A DNA stretch of 64,000 bases, taken from assembly GCF_900129875.1 (NCBI RefSeq), contig NZ_FQXC01000001.1:62001-126000 (forward strand), written 5' to 3'. Below, one piece after another: positions 16,305 through 26,123 of the stretch (positions are counted from its first letter, which is position 1; each line of letters opens with the position of its first letter). The position numbers and the translations under genes are program-made. This DNA is from Marivita hallyeonensis (lineage in GTDB: Bacteria > Pseudomonadota > Alphaproteobacteria > Rhodobacterales > Rhodobacteraceae). Below the pieces are notes generated by a model. It did not search any database and was not told the DNA's origin. It saw only the letters and a program-made list of their open reading frames with translations.

Positions 16305-19300
16305 TCAGGGCGCTACCACCTGTAATGTTTTCGGACCGGTGTCCTGCGCCGCCTCCGTTCGGGCAAAGAACAAGCGGTAGAGTGCGGGCACCCAAAAGAG
16401 CGCGAGCAACGACGCCATGCCAAGCCCGCCCATCATCAGGGTGGCCATGGGTTCCCAAAGTGCACCGCCAGCAATGGCCATTGGGGCAAGGCCAAGCACT
16501 GTGGTCATTGATGTCAAAACGATAGGGCGGAAGCGTTTGCGGGCCGCTTCGACGATGGCTTTGTCCCGGTCCATCTTCTCACGCTCGATGTCGATCTGGT
16601 CGATCAGAACAATCGCGTTGTTGATGATGATCCCCGACAGCGCGATCAGGCCCAGTGTCCCGAAAAAGCTGAGCGGTTGTCCGAAGGTCAAAAGCGCGAG
16701 TGGCACGCCTGCAATCACCAGCGGCACCGACAAAAGCGTGATGCCAACACGGCGGAAGCTGTTGAACTGAACCATAAGCGCCAAAAGCATCACTGTAAGC
16801 GCAGCCGGAAACCCACCGCCCAGCTTTTGGCGGACCTCGGCCGAGTTTTCGACCTCTCCCGCCACGTTGACGGTGTAGGCCGGGCCCAGCTCTTCGGCCA
16901 AGGCGTCGAGCGTTGGCTGCACGTGGTCAAGCAGCTCGAACGCAGTGATGGCTTCCGAGATGGCCGAGACGGTGATCATCCGTCGTTGATCGACGCGGCG
17001 GATGGTCGAGAACTCAAGCTCGGGCACGAGGCGCGCGAACTGGTCGAGCGACAGGACCTGACCTTCGGCCTCGATCACGGCATTTGCCAAGGCCTCGTAA
17101 GACAGTCGGTCCTCGGGCGCGCCGCGCAGGATGATCGGGATCATCTCGTCCCCTTCGCGGTAGGTGCTGATGCGCTGGCCGTCAAAGAAACCCTCAAGCG
17201 CTTGCGACACGTCGCGCGATGTCAGACCGTATTCGCGCAAGCGGTCCTGCGCGATCTCAATGCGCCCTTCAAGCTGCCGCGCGCCCCAATCGTGGCGGTT
17301 CTGCACGATGCCCGGCGCGGTGGCGAAAGCCGCCCGCACCTCCAGTGCAGCCGCCATCAGCACATCCGCGTCCGGGCCACTGATCTGCACGTCAACGCCC
17401 GGCTCACGCCCGCCCATGGCGAGCCGTTTGAAGCGGATCGAGGCTTCGGGAAAGGCCGCGGCGACATGGGTGCGGGCGCGGAAGATAACCTCGGTCGATG
17501 CTTCGAAATCGGTGGTGTTGACGATCATGAACGCCGCAGCTGGGTCGGTATCGGCCGGATCGAGCGACAGCACAAAGCGCGGACCACCGGAGCCGACATA
17601 CGTCGTGGTGCCTGTCACCTCGGATTGCTCGGTCAGCCACTCTGACAAGCGCAGCGCGACGTCTTCTGTCACGCCGATGTCAGTGCCGCGCGGCAGGTCG
17701 ATATAGGCCAGCATCTGCGCGCGTTCGGACAGCGGGAATAGCTGATTGGCCACGCGCGGCATCTGCGACGCGCCACCCGCAATGGTGGCCGCAACAAGGG
17801 CAAGGGTAACTAGCGGCGCGCGCACAACCCGGTGCACAAGCCAGCTATACCCGTCGGCGAGCCGGTCGAAAAACCCACGTGTCTCTTCTTTGTCCGATGG
17901 TTCAGGGATAATCCATACGGCCAGTCGTGGCAGCAGATAGAGCGCCGACAGGAAGCTGCCGGTGAGCATGAGCATCACAACAACGCCCAGCGAATAGCCA
18001 TACTGGCCTTCGGTGCCGTCGAGCAGGAAAAGCGGCAGGAACGCCGAAACTGTTGTGATCGACGCGATAAGGAGGGGCATCGTATATTGCCGCCCCGCAG
18101 CAAGGGCCGCGTCTTCGCGCGCCTCGCCTGCGCGGATGCGCCGCTCCATGTCTTCGACGATGACCAGCCCGTTATCCACCAAAAGCCCGAGGCTGATAAT
18201 GATCGCAGCGATGGACACCTGCTGAAGTTCTACCCCGAACGGGCCCATGAAGGCGAATGCGAAACTGACCGCGAAGGGAACAATCGAGGCGATCACCAAC
18301 GCCTCGCGCCATCCGAGGAAAAGCAACATGACAGCCAGCACAACCGCAAAGGTCTGCGCCATGTTGATCAGAGCGCCGTTGACGCTGGCCTCGACGATCT
18401 CGGGCTGAAATGTGCTGAACGTCGCTTCGATCCCGATAGGTTGGTCGGCGACAAAGCGTTCGACCAGCGCGCGCAGGTCAGGGCCAAGTGCAGTGATGTC
18501 CTGACCATCCTCCATCTCGACGGCCACAACGATAGCCGGGGCACCGTCCTGAAACACCGGCGCCGATGCGGGCTCTTCCAGCGTGCGGCGCACATCGACC
18601 ACATCCGCCAGTCGGATCAAACCAAGGTCTGGCAACTCGACCAGCAAGCCTTCGATCTCTGCGACCGAGGACAGATCACCCGAGGTTTCAAGCGGCACGC
18701 GCGCGTCGCCGTTGACGACGGACCCCGCAGGCAAACGTACGTTCTGACCTTCGAGTGTCGCCAGCACTGCGCCGAGCGTCCCGTTGATAGACGCGAGCCG
18801 CCCCCGGTCGAGCCGCAGTTCGATCACCTCGTCCTGCGTGCCGTAGAGCGTGGCAGCCGCGATGCCGTCCATCGCATAAAGCCTGTCGCGCAGGTCCTCG
18901 GCGGCTTCCTCAATTTCGGGCAGAGAGAAACCGGCCCCTGTGATCGCGACGGTCGCGATGGCCACGTCTCCGAAATCCGAATTGACGACCGGGCCTTGTG
19001 TGCCCTCAGGCAAGGTGTTGGCAATGCCCGCCACGTCATCGCGCAACTCGTCAAAGATGCGCTTGAGGTCCCCTTCCGGAACTGCGTCGGCAATGTCGAC
19101 CTGAAGGATCGCGGCACCATTGGTCAGTTGCGTGCGCACCTCATCGACGCCGGGAATGGCGCGGGCCACCTCTTCCAGTGGCAGGGCGACCAGTTCTTCC
19201 AATTGCTCCTGTTCCAGGCCCGGGTTTGCGGCAAGAACAATGGCCGTGCGCACGGTGATCGCGGGGTCTTCGCGCTTTGGGAAGTTCAGATACGAGACAA

Positions 19301-19379
19301 GGCCAATGGCGACCGTTAGCATCATCACGAGGATCGTTACGCGACTGCGGGAAAGTCCAAGTCCGGTGAGCGAGGTCAT
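16305..19379 (-). CDS. RND efflux pump inner-membrane transporter
   Basis: A 1024-residue transporter of the AcrB/HAE1 superfamily, the normal length, with twelve expected membrane segments and two large periplasmic loops. Visible landmarks are the first helix VTILVMMLTVAIGLVSYLNFPKRE, the TM4 segment with LGLLVDNGLVIVEDMERR (proton-relay acidic residue), and the late ALSGIIINNAIVLIDQID. Its start overlaps the adaptor stop by four bases. A drug or metabolite efflux role is inferred; the substrate is unknown. No outer-membrane channel gene is adjacent, so a TolC encoded elsewhere would be needed. Confidence 0.92.
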   Translation of the reverse strand: MTSLTGLGLSRSRVTILVMMLTVAIGLVSYLNFPKREDPAITVRTAIVLAANPGLEQEQLEELVALPLEEVARAIPGVDEVRTQLTNGAAILQVDIADAVPEGDLKRIFDELRDDVAGIANTLPEGTQGPVVNSDFGDVAIATVAITGAGFSLPEIEEAAEDLRDRLYAMDGIAAATLYGTQDEVIELRLDRGRLASINGTLGAVLATLEGQNVRLPAGSVVNGDARVPLETSGDLSSVAEIEGLLVELPDLGLIRLADVVDVRRTLEEPASAPVFQDGAPAIVVAVEMEDGQDITALGPDLRALVERFVADQPIGIEATFSTFQPEIVEASVNGALINMAQTFAVVLAVMLLFLGWREALVIASIVPFAVSFAFAFMGPFGVELQQVSIAAIIISLGLLVDNGLVIVEDMERRIRAGEAREDAALAAGRQYTMPLLIASITTVSAFLPLFLLDGTEGQYGYSLGVVVMLMLTGSFLSALYLLPRLAVWIIPEPSDKEETRGFFDRLADGYSWLVHRVVRAPLVTLALVAATIAGGASQMPRVANQLFPLSERAQMLAYIDLPRGTDIGVTEDVALRLSEWLTEQSEVTGTTTYVGSGGPRFVLSLDPADTDPAAAFMIVNTTDFEASTEVIFRARTHVAAAFPEASIRFKRLAMGGREPGVDVQISGPDADVLMAAALEVRAAFATAPGIVQNRHDWGARQLEGRIEIAQDRLREYGLTSRDVSQALEGFFDGQRISTYREGDEMIPIILRGAPEDRLSYEALANAVIEAEGQVLSLDQFARLVPELEFSTIRRVDQRRMITVSAISEAITAFELLDHVQPTLDALAEELGPAYTVNVAGEVENSAEVRQKLGGGFPAALTVMLLALMVQFNSFRRVGITLLSVPLVIAGVPLALLTFGQPLSFFGTLGLIALSGIIINNAIVLIDQIDIEREKMDRDKAIVEAARKRFRPIVLTSMTTVLGLAPMAIAGGALWEPMATLMMGGLGMASLLALFWVPALYRLFFARTEAAQDTGPKTLQVVAP

Positions 19380-20536
19380 TGGCTTACCTCCATGTCGGTT
19401 TGCCTTTCACTGGTCGCACCGGGTTCCAGCCGCACGGCTTGACCGGGTTCCAGAAACGGCACGCCTGCGGTCACAACCCGCTCGCCTTCTTGCAACCCGT
19501 CGCGCACGACCAACCGACCCTCGACCACAGCACTCAGCGTTACGTCACGGGGTTGCACCACATGCCCGCCATCCTGATCCGAGGCGACAACAAACACTGA
19601 CGCGCGCCGCGCACCCGGCGTCGACAGGTCAGCGGGACGCTGTGTTGCAAGCGCTCCCAAGGGCAGGGACACGCCGCGCAGAGTTTCAGGCAAAGCGCTG
19701 TTGATCAGCACTTCGACTGCCATCCCGGACCGCAAATCGGGCCGAGGTTCCGTCAGTGTCACCACAACCGGAAACGACGATACGGCGGGCGCGCGGCGGG
19801 CAATCTCGGTCACGGTTGCGGGCAGCGGTGTCGGATTGCCATTGTCCGGGCGCACATCGACTGGCTGACCCAGTTCAAGGTTCGATGCAATCTCATAGCT
19901 GACAAGGATCGTCGCTTGCAGGCCTTCATCCTGATACAGCGTGACCACAGGCTGACCTGCCGCGACACTGCCAAAGTTCTGCACTTCGACACTGTTGATG
20001 AAGCCATCGAATGGCGCGCGCAGTTCAGTGTCCGAAAGTGTTTCGCGCACCAGATCAAGGCTGCGGCGCTGCTGTTCGACGCGGGCGCGTGCCTGATCCG
20101 CAGTTGTTTGCGCCCGGTCCCGCGCGGCTTCGGATGCGACGTTGCGCTGGAACAACTGGTTCTGTCGATCCGCCTCTTCCAAGGCATTTGCAAGGGTGAC
20201 TTCCGCCTCGGACAGCGCGGCTTCGGTCTGACGCAGGCGCAGGTCCGCATCGGCCGCTTCTACGGTGGCGAGAACATCGCCTTGTGCCACAGCCTGTCCG
20301 ATTTGCAGCCGAACCGGGCCAAGCCGCCCGCCAATATCGAAGGCAAGCGGCGTGATCTGTGGCGGCTCAAGCACGGCCGGAAAGCTGCGCGTGATCACCG
20401 GATCTGCCATCACCGCAACCTCGGTCCTTACCGTTCTGACCGGCGTCTGATCCTCTGTCGCCTCGTTTTCCTCTTCGGGCAGGCATGCCGCCAACGCGAG
20501 GACGGTCACCATGAGAAGTAAGGTCTTTGCGGACAT
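19376..20536 (-). CDS. RND efflux periplasmic adaptor (membrane fusion lipoprotein)
   Basis: A 386-residue membrane fusion protein. The first 19 residues form a lipoprotein signal ending in the lipobox LAAC, so it should be anchored by lipid. The body has the split lipoyl domain (IGQAVAQGDVLATVEAADADL and LRAPFDGFINSV), a coiled-coil hairpin between them, then beta-barrel strands. It precedes and overlaps the RND transporter gene, and is divergent from a TetR gene with two palindromes in the shared promoter region. Confidence 0.9.
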   Translation of the reverse strand: MSAKTLLLMVTVLALAACLPEEENEATEDQTPVRTVRTEVAVMADPVITRSFPAVLEPPQITPLAFDIGGRLGPVRLQIGQAVAQGDVLATVEAADADLRLRQTEAALSEAEVTLANALEEADRQNQLFQRNVASEAARDRAQTTADQARARVEQQRRSLDLVRETLSDTELRAPFDGFINSVEVQNFGSVAAGQPVVTLYQDEGLQATILVSYEIASNLELGQPVDVRPDNGNPTPLPATVTEIARRAPAVSSFPVVVTLTEPRPDLRSGMAVEVLINSALPETLRGVSLPLGALATQRPADLSTPGARRASVFVVASDQDGGHVVQPRDVTLSAVVEGRLVVRDGLQEGERVVTAGVPFLEPGQAVRLEPGATSERQTDMEVSQ

Positions 20537-20570
20537 GCCCTGTTCCTTTGCGCCAATTCTGCACGTTGCG

Positions 20571-20586
20571 GGTATTCATAAATACC
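20571..20586. promoter_or_regulatory. TetR operator candidate, copy 1
   Basis: GGTATT-CATA-AATACC, a perfect six-base inverted repeat 35 bases before the adaptor start, in the divergent RND/TetR region. Confidence 0.6.
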
Positions 20587-20602
20587 ATGTTGACTGCCAT
20601 AT

Positions 20603-20618
20603 GGTACTGAGAAATACC
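20603..20618. promoter_or_regulatory. TetR operator candidate, copy 2
   Basis: GGTACT-GAGA-AATACC, the same half-sites with one mismatch, centred 32 bases (about three helical turns) from copy 1. Two dimers could bind the same DNA face and control both genes. Confidence 0.6.
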
Positions 20619-20642
20619 AAGTCAAGGTGAAGAAGCGAGAAA

Positions 20643-21281
20643 ATGAACCAAACAGTTCAGAAACAGACATCTGACCGGCAAGGAACCGCGGCACCGCGAC
20701 GCGACGCGCTGGTCGCTGCGGCAAGGCGTGCCTTCGTCCTGCACGGTGTAGAGCGGACATCGCTTGACGATGTGATCGCAGAGGCAGGCGGATCCCGCCG
20801 CAACATCTATAACCTGTTCGGCGGCAAAGATGGCTTGGTCCAAGCAGTTGTCGAAACCATTCTCAACGATACGGCAAAGATCGCCGAAGCCCCGCCAAAC
20901 CCTGACCTGCCGCCACGAGACTGGTTGATCGCTGTCGGGGTAGCGTTCACCCGGCGGATGCTGGACCCAGACATCGTGGCGGTCCTGCGCCACTTCATCG
21001 CGAGCGGCGGCGCAACGCCGGAAGCCGCAGAGCGGCTTTGGCAGATCGGCCCCGCACAGTTCCAGCGCTCCTTGGGCAAATGGCTTGAAGTGCAGCACAA
21101 AGAGGGGCGTCTGCACGTCCCCGATATCGAGGCCGCCGCGACCCTGCTTCCGACGATGTTCAGAGCGAACTTTCAGGTCGAAATGCTGATGGGCAGGAAG
21201 GCGGTCATCACCGAAGAGGACATCCGATCCAATGTCGTGCGCGCGGTGGATTTCTTTTTATTGGCAACATCGGTGCGATAG
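20643..21281 (+). CDS. TetR-family regulator of the RND pump
   Basis: A 212-residue regulator. The TetR helix-turn-helix is at about residues 20-66 (RDALVAAARRAFVLHGVERTSLDDVIAEAGGS, then RRNIYNLFGGKDGL). The rest is the variable helical ligand and dimer domain. It is divergent from the RND adaptor gene with two matching palindromes between them, so repression of the pump and of itself is the natural model. The inducer is unknown. Confidence 0.88.
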   Translation: MNQTVQKQTSDRQGTAAPRRDALVAAARRAFVLHGVERTSLDDVIAEAGGSRRNIYNLFGGKDGLVQAVVETILNDTAKIAEAPPNPDLPPRDWLIAVGVAFTRRMLDPDIVAVLRHFIASGGATPEAAERLWQIGPAQFQRSLGKWLEVQHKEGRLHVPDIEAAATLLPTMFRANFQVEMLMGRKAVITEEDIRSNVVRAVDFFLLATSVR

Positions 21282-21979
21282 ACAGATCATGTCCGGATCG
21301 TGAGATGGTTTGGACCCGAAGGCTTCGAGTGCAAGAACCGAGAAATCGAAATCCGGAGTGGTGGCATCAAGCCTTTAGATATGATTACGCCTGATGGTAG
21401 GTCCTACCCGAAGTGGATAGCTTTCGTGCGGGTTGATACTCCCAGATGATCAAAGAAATCCATGGAAAGGTTGCCGATTACCAAGGTCGTTTCGGGCTGC
21501 TGGGGACCTTCGACGAACAGGATAAAGGTATGACTGCCGTTACTCTGAGATAGATTGACCTAACCCCGGAACGCCGCCGCATCGTTTTCGGCTTTTGTGC
21601 AGATTAGCTTTGCGGATTTACACCTTCGAAGTTGGCTACATAAGTCGAATGTCATTTAGCGCCGATCAGTTGCAAGTGCCTACTGAAGCAATTGTTCGTC
21701 CATCATTGGTCGACCACGGTTTCGTCCCGCACTCCGGACACAGTAGCAGGCTCGTGTGAAAGGCCGCGTACAATCAAACATCGGACGCGGGGCAAGTCGT
21801 GTCTTTCGGGAACCAAGCGGTCTCTACGAAATGGCGCCATGACCGTCGTTCGCGCCGTTCTGAATCGAGGCACCACAACCACTTTCTGTAGGTGCCGCCA
21901 ATTCAAAGGACGCACGCGTGGTCGTTGATGCGCTGATTTGCGCGTACGCCCAGCGGTCGGCATGTGACCGAATTCGGAA
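21282..21979. other. Intergenic region with no gene supported
   Basis: About 700 bases between the converging TetR and stress-protein genes. Directly after the TetR stop, the same frame continues open for about 50 codons, which may be a decayed reading frame. Two overlapping open frames at 21692-21963 have Arg/Thr-rich low-complexity translations and no ribosome site. No RNA gene was recognised. Confidence 0.4.
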
Positions 21980-22414
21980 TCACTCCACGCGTGCTTTATC
22001 GCGCAGAACCAGGACCGATCTTTCCGAATGGCGCACGAGACGGGCGGCGTTGGAGCCTAGGAGATAATCCTTCAGATCCGGTTGGTGTGCCGCGATGAGG
22101 ATCAGGTCCACATCAAGCACTTTAGCGAGGGCAATGACCTTGTCGTAGACGGTGCCAATGAGAACGTGGCCCGTGGCTGTCAGCCCTGCCGCGTCGATCT
22201 GGCGGGCCAGTTCTGCTTCTGTTTCTGACCTGGCAGTCTTCTCAAACCCTTCGTCCATGTAGGATCCGACAATGGGCATCCCGACGTTCGGGATGACCGA
22301 GACGACATGCACCTCACTCTGCCATTGATCAGAAAGGGTCTTGGCGCGCGACAGAAGCTTCCGCGTTTCCTCGGCGATGGAGAGGTCGACCGGGACCAGA
22401 ATTTTCGAAAACAT
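21980..22414 (-). CDS. Universal stress protein (UspA family)
   Basis: A 144-residue Usp-fold protein: ILVPVDLS at the start, then a central VDLILIAAHQ and a C-terminal LLGSNAARLVRHSERSVLVLR, which matches the ATP-binding G-2x-G-9x-G region in altered form. A GGAGGG ribosome site precedes the ATG. It lies 12 bases after the TAXI permease stop in the same direction. In Halomonas, TeaD, a Usp encoded after the teaABC TRAP genes, modulates that transporter; a similar role is inferred here from position only. Confidence 0.87.
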   Translation of the reverse strand: MFSKILVPVDLSIAEETRKLLSRAKTLSDQWQSEVHVVSVIPNVGMPIVGSYMDEGFEKTARSETEAELARQIDAAGLTATGHVLIGTVYDKVIALAKVLDVDLILIAAHQPDLKDYLLGSNAARLVRHSERSVLVLRDKARVE

Positions 22415-22426
22415 CGTCAGCCCTCC

Positions 22427-25045
22427 TTAAAATGGCGCTTGGGTCATGCGGCGGCTTTGCAGACCAACGATCATCAGGAGCAGGAGCAACGCCGGGATAA
22501 AGAACACCTCTTTCGGCATGCGGTCGTTTTCGACCTGCGCCATGACAATCTGTGCAGGCGCGTCGCCGTAGAAGTCGTATTCGTTGCCGAGGATTTCGAA
22601 GAACGGCGTTCCCGGGAACGGCTCGTCCAAGAGCAGCATGTCCCCGTCTTCCATCACGCTCAGGCCCACGGCGCCCAGCCGGTCCATGCCACTGGCTTCC
22701 GCGTCCGGTGTGACGACGATTGTCGTGGTGCCCACAATGCCAGTGTCGAAATCGGGTGCGGACACGACAAGGCGGACGTCCGTGCCAACGGGTACATTTT
22801 CGATGGCTGTGATCGCGGCAGGACCTGTAAAGTCAGTGTACCTGTCTTCCCATTGATCCAAGAAAAAGTCTGGTCGGAACAGCATGAACACGACAAGGAT
22901 CATGACCAAACCTTCCCATTTTCGAATTTTCGCAATGAAGTAGCCTTGGGTCACCGCCGCGAAGGTCAGCATGGCAATGAGCGAGATCACGAACACGAAC
23001 ACCGCCTTGAGGGGCCCGACATCGATAAGCAGAAGGTCCGTGTTGAAGATGAACATGAACGGCAGCAGTGCAGTACGGATGTCGTAGGCAAATCCCTGAA
23101 CACCTGTCATGATCGGATCGCCTCGCGAAATGGCGGCAGCGGCGTAGGCGGCAAGCCCCACTGGCGGTGTGTCGTCAGCAAGGATGCCGAAATAGAACAC
23201 AAACAGGTGCACCGCGATCAACGGCACGATCAGCCCTGACTGCGCGCCGACGGAGACGATGACGGGCGCCATGAGAGACGACACGACGATATAGTTTGCT
23301 GTTGTCGGCAGACCCATTCCAAGGATCAGTGACAGGACCGCCACCAGCACCAGCAGGATGATCAGGTTCCCGCCGGACACGGTCTCGATCACCTGACCGA
23401 TGATCTGATGTGCGCCGGTCAGGGAAATCGTCCCCACGATGATACCTGCAGCACCGGTTGCGACACCGATCCCGATCATGTTGCGTGCACCGCTTTCCAG
23501 TCCTGCGACGAAGTCCACGAAGCCGGCCTTTGCCTGATTGACGAACTCGGATTCACCCCGGAACATCGCCTTGAGCGGACGATGCGTCAGCGCGACGATG
23601 ATCATCGTTATCGTGGCCCAGAAGGCTGACAGCGCCGGTGACAGGCGGTCTAGATATTCGGTCCGGACCATCAGGTTCCACACCAGAACAAAGATCGGCA
23701 GGGCGAAATACGCGCCGCCCAGAAACGTCGGTGTCAGACGCGGAGCCGAGACGGTCTTTGCATTCGGGTCATCGACCACGAGGTCCGGGAACTTGGACGC
23801 CATGTAGACCAGTGCCAGATACGCGATCAGTAGCAATACAAGACCCGCATATACCGTGTTCCCGGGCATCACAGGTTCAAGCATCGCGCGGAACGCCACC
23901 ACAAAGAACGTGATTGCGGCCATCGCCAGAAACCCTGTGAGAAACAGGATCAGGATCATCATGATCCCGATGCGGCGGCCCGGTTTAGTCAGCCCCTCAA
24001 GCCGCAGCTTCAGGCTTTCCAGGTGCACGATGTAAAGCAGCGCGATGTAGGAAATTACGGCAGGCAGGAAAGCGTGCTTGATGACTTCGATATAGGGAAT
24101 GTTCACATATTCGACCATCAGGAAGGCCGCAGCGCCCATCACGGGTGGGGTCAGCTGTCCGTTGGTCGATGACGCAACTTCAACCGCGCCAGCTTTTTCG
24201 GACGAAAAGCCGATGCGCTTCATCAGTGGGATGGTGAAGGTGCCCGTTGTAACGGTGTTGGCGATGGACGAACCAGAAATCATACCGGTCATCATTGACG
24301 ACAACACCGCCGCCTTTGCAGGCCCGCCACGCAGGGTGCCGAGCAAGGAGATGGCCACTTTGATGAACCAGTTTCCGCCGCCTGCTTTTTCGAGCAACGC
24401 GCCGAACAGCACGAAGAGAAAGATCATGGACGTGGACACACCCAAAGCGACGCCGAAGACGCCTTCGGTTTGCATCCAATAGTGTCCCATCGCTTTGCTG
24501 AACGACGATCCACCATAGTTGGTGATGCTGCCGATCCATTGGGAATAACCGCCGAAAAAGGCCAGAGCGAGGAAGGCCGAAGCGATTATAACCAACGGGA
24601 GGCCAAGGGACCGGAAGACCGCAATCATCAGCACGGCCATGCCAATGGCGGACATGACGATGTCAGAGGTGCTCCACAGCCCGGGGCGATCTGCGATCTC
24701 GAAGCGGAAAATGACGAGGTAAAGACAGGCGGAAACGCCCGCAATCATCAAGACCCAGTCATAAACCGGTATGCGATTTCTGTGTCCGAAGATCGGAAAG
24801 GCGAGGGTGGCCAATGCGATGGCAAAGGCCAAGTGAACAAAGCGCGCTTGTGCCACGATGTTGGCGAAGATGCCGATGCCGGTGGCTTGGGCCAGAACGC
24901 CCGGCAGCTTTGACGCGATATAAAGCTGAAACAAGGACCATGCGATACACAGTGTAAAGATCAGGGTGTTGGCAAAGGGTCCGGCTTGCCGTGCGCCTGT
25001 ATCGGCCTCGGCCACCATGTCTTCGGCGGTGCGTGTCTCACTCAT
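22427..25045 (-). CDS. TAXI-type TRAP transporter fused permease
   Basis: An 872-residue inner-membrane protein in which the small (DctQ) and large (DctM) permeases are fused, as is usual for TAXI systems. Many hydrophobic segments are visible, with FFGGYSQWIGSI and the DctM landmarks SSMMTGMISGSSIANTVTTGTFTIPLMKR and LILGMGLPTTANYIVVSSLMAPV. The last 150 or so residues form a periplasmic-type insertion and terminal helix that match the DUF3394 extension seen on many of these permeases. It follows the binding-protein gene after a strong stem-loop. Confidence 0.9.
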   Translation of the reverse strand: MSETRTAEDMVAEADTGARQAGPFANTLIFTLCIAWSLFQLYIASKLPGVLAQATGIGIFANIVAQARFVHLAFAIALATLAFPIFGHRNRIPVYDWVLMIAGVSACLYLVIFRFEIADRPGLWSTSDIVMSAIGMAVLMIAVFRSLGLPLVIIASAFLALAFFGGYSQWIGSITNYGGSSFSKAMGHYWMQTEGVFGVALGVSTSMIFLFVLFGALLEKAGGGNWFIKVAISLLGTLRGGPAKAAVLSSMMTGMISGSSIANTVTTGTFTIPLMKRIGFSSEKAGAVEVASSTNGQLTPPVMGAAAFLMVEYVNIPYIEVIKHAFLPAVISYIALLYIVHLESLKLRLEGLTKPGRRIGIMMILILFLTGFLAMAAITFFVVAFRAMLEPVMPGNTVYAGLVLLLIAYLALVYMASKFPDLVVDDPNAKTVSAPRLTPTFLGGAYFALPIFVLVWNLMVRTEYLDRLSPALSAFWATITMIIVALTHRPLKAMFRGESEFVNQAKAGFVDFVAGLESGARNMIGIGVATGAAGIIVGTISLTGAHQIIGQVIETVSGGNLIILLVLVAVLSLILGMGLPTTANYIVVSSLMAPVIVSVGAQSGLIVPLIAVHLFVFYFGILADDTPPVGLAAYAAAAISRGDPIMTGVQGFAYDIRTALLPFMFIFNTDLLLIDVGPLKAVFVFVISLIAMLTFAAVTQGYFIAKIRKWEGLVMILVVFMLFRPDFFLDQWEDRYTDFTGPAAITAIENVPVGTDVRLVVSAPDFDTGIVGTTTIVVTPDAEASGMDRLGAVGLSVMEDGDMLLLDEPFPGTPFFEILGNEYDFYGDAPAQIVMAQVENDRMPKEVFFIPALLLLLMIVGLQSRRMTQAPF

Positions 25046-25090
25046 GTCTTTGTCCCCCTGCTGCGCGATTTTCGCGTCGTTTTCAGGTAA

Positions 25091-25122
25091 AACGCCGGCG
25101 CAGTGTGTGTCGCGCCGGCGTT
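25091..25122 (-). promoter_or_regulatory. Stem-loop between TAXI binding protein and permease genes
   Basis: AACGCCGGCGC, a ten-base loop, then GCGCCGGCGTT: a perfect 11-base stem. It lies after the binding-protein stop and before the permease start, and probably reduces permease expression relative to the binding protein. Confidence 0.7.
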
Positions 25123-25151
25123 GGTCGTATCAGATCGTCATCAGACGCACC

Positions 25152-26123
25152 TTAGTCGATCAGACCAAGCTCTTTATACGCGCGCTCGGCACCCGGATGC
25201 AGCGGGGCAGACAGGCCGTCGCTCACCATTTCCTCGGCCTTGAGGTTGGCGAAGGCCGGGTGCAGGCCCCGGAAGTCATCAAGGTTCGACATTACGGCTT
25301 TGGCCACGATATACGCGGTTTCTTCCGGGATGCTTTCCTTTGTGACAAAGGTCGCGCCCACACCGAAGGTGGTGGTTTCCTGATCGTTGCCCGCGTACAT
25401 GCCGCCCGGGATCGTCGCCACGCGGTAGAACGGGTTGTCGGCAACAAGCTTTTCAATCGGCGCGCCGGTGACGGACACCAGTTTCACGTCGCAAGTTGTG
25501 GTGGCTTCCTGAATGGCCGCGGCCGGGTGGCCGACGGTGTAGATCATCGCGTCGATGTTATCGTCGCAGATCTGTTTGGCCATTTCGGACCCTTTGTACT
25601 CGGTGGCGAGCGCCAGATCGTCCATGCCAATGCCGAACGCATCCATCACGACTTCCATCGTTGCGCGCTGGCCGGAACCCGGGTTGCCCACATTCACACG
25701 CTTGCCTTTGATCTCTTCGAACGAGGTGATGCCGCTGTCGCCACGGACAAGAAGCGTAAACGGCTCCGGGTGGACCGAGAACATCGCGCGGATTTCGGGG
25801 AAGGGGTTTTCCTCAAAGCGGGATGTGCCGTTAAACGCGTGGTATTGCCAGTCAGACTGCGCCACACCGAACTCAAGCTCACCGGCTTTGATAGTGTTGA
25901 TGTTATAGACCGAGCCACCCGTAGACTCTACTGCACAGCGTATACCATGCTCTTTACGGTCGCGGTTCACCAAACGGCAGATCGCACCGCCGGTTGGATA
26001 GTAGACGCCGGTCACGCCGCCGGTCCCGATCGAGATAAACTGCTGGTCTTGCGCGATTGCGGCACCACCAAAGGTGATGGAGGCAGCCGCGACAAGACCA
26101 GCCGCGAATTTTTGAATGGTCAT
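25152..26123 (-). CDS. TAXI-family TRAP solute-binding protein
   Basis: A 323-residue periplasmic protein with a signal peptide (about residues 1-24, GAAIAQ). The family-defining segment FISIGTGGVTGVYYPTGGAICRLVNR is present, as is VNVGNPGSGQRATMEVV in the middle. TAXI proteins bind small organic acids, often glutamate or 2-oxoglutarate-like compounds; the ligand here is unknown. It is the first gene of the operon and is divergent from a class III aminotransferase gene, which hints at an amino-acid-like substrate. Confidence 0.9.
   Translation of the reverse strand: MTIQKFAAGLVAAASITFGGAAIAQDQQFISIGTGGVTGVYYPTGGAICRLVNRDRKEHGIRCAVESTGGSVYNINTIKAGELEFGVAQSDWQYHAFNGTSRFEENPFPEIRAMFSVHPEPFTLLVRGDSGITSFEEIKGKRVNVGNPGSGQRATMEVVMDAFGIGMDDLALATEYKGSEMAKQICDDNIDAMIYTVGHPAAAIQEATTTCDVKLVSVTGAPIEKLVADNPFYRVATIPGGMYAGNDQETTTFGVGATFVTKESIPEETAYIVAKAVMSNLDDFRGLHPAFANLKAEEMVSDGLSAPLHPGAERAYKELGLID

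Noticed and set aside
17832-19319. A 495-codon open frame antisense to the RND transporter
   Set aside because: The RND gene has full family motifs. The antisense product is charged and low in complexity with no ribosome site.
22307-23239. A 310-codon open frame antisense to the TAXI permease
   Set aside because: His/Arg-rich translation with no family; the permease and Usp on the other strand are clear.
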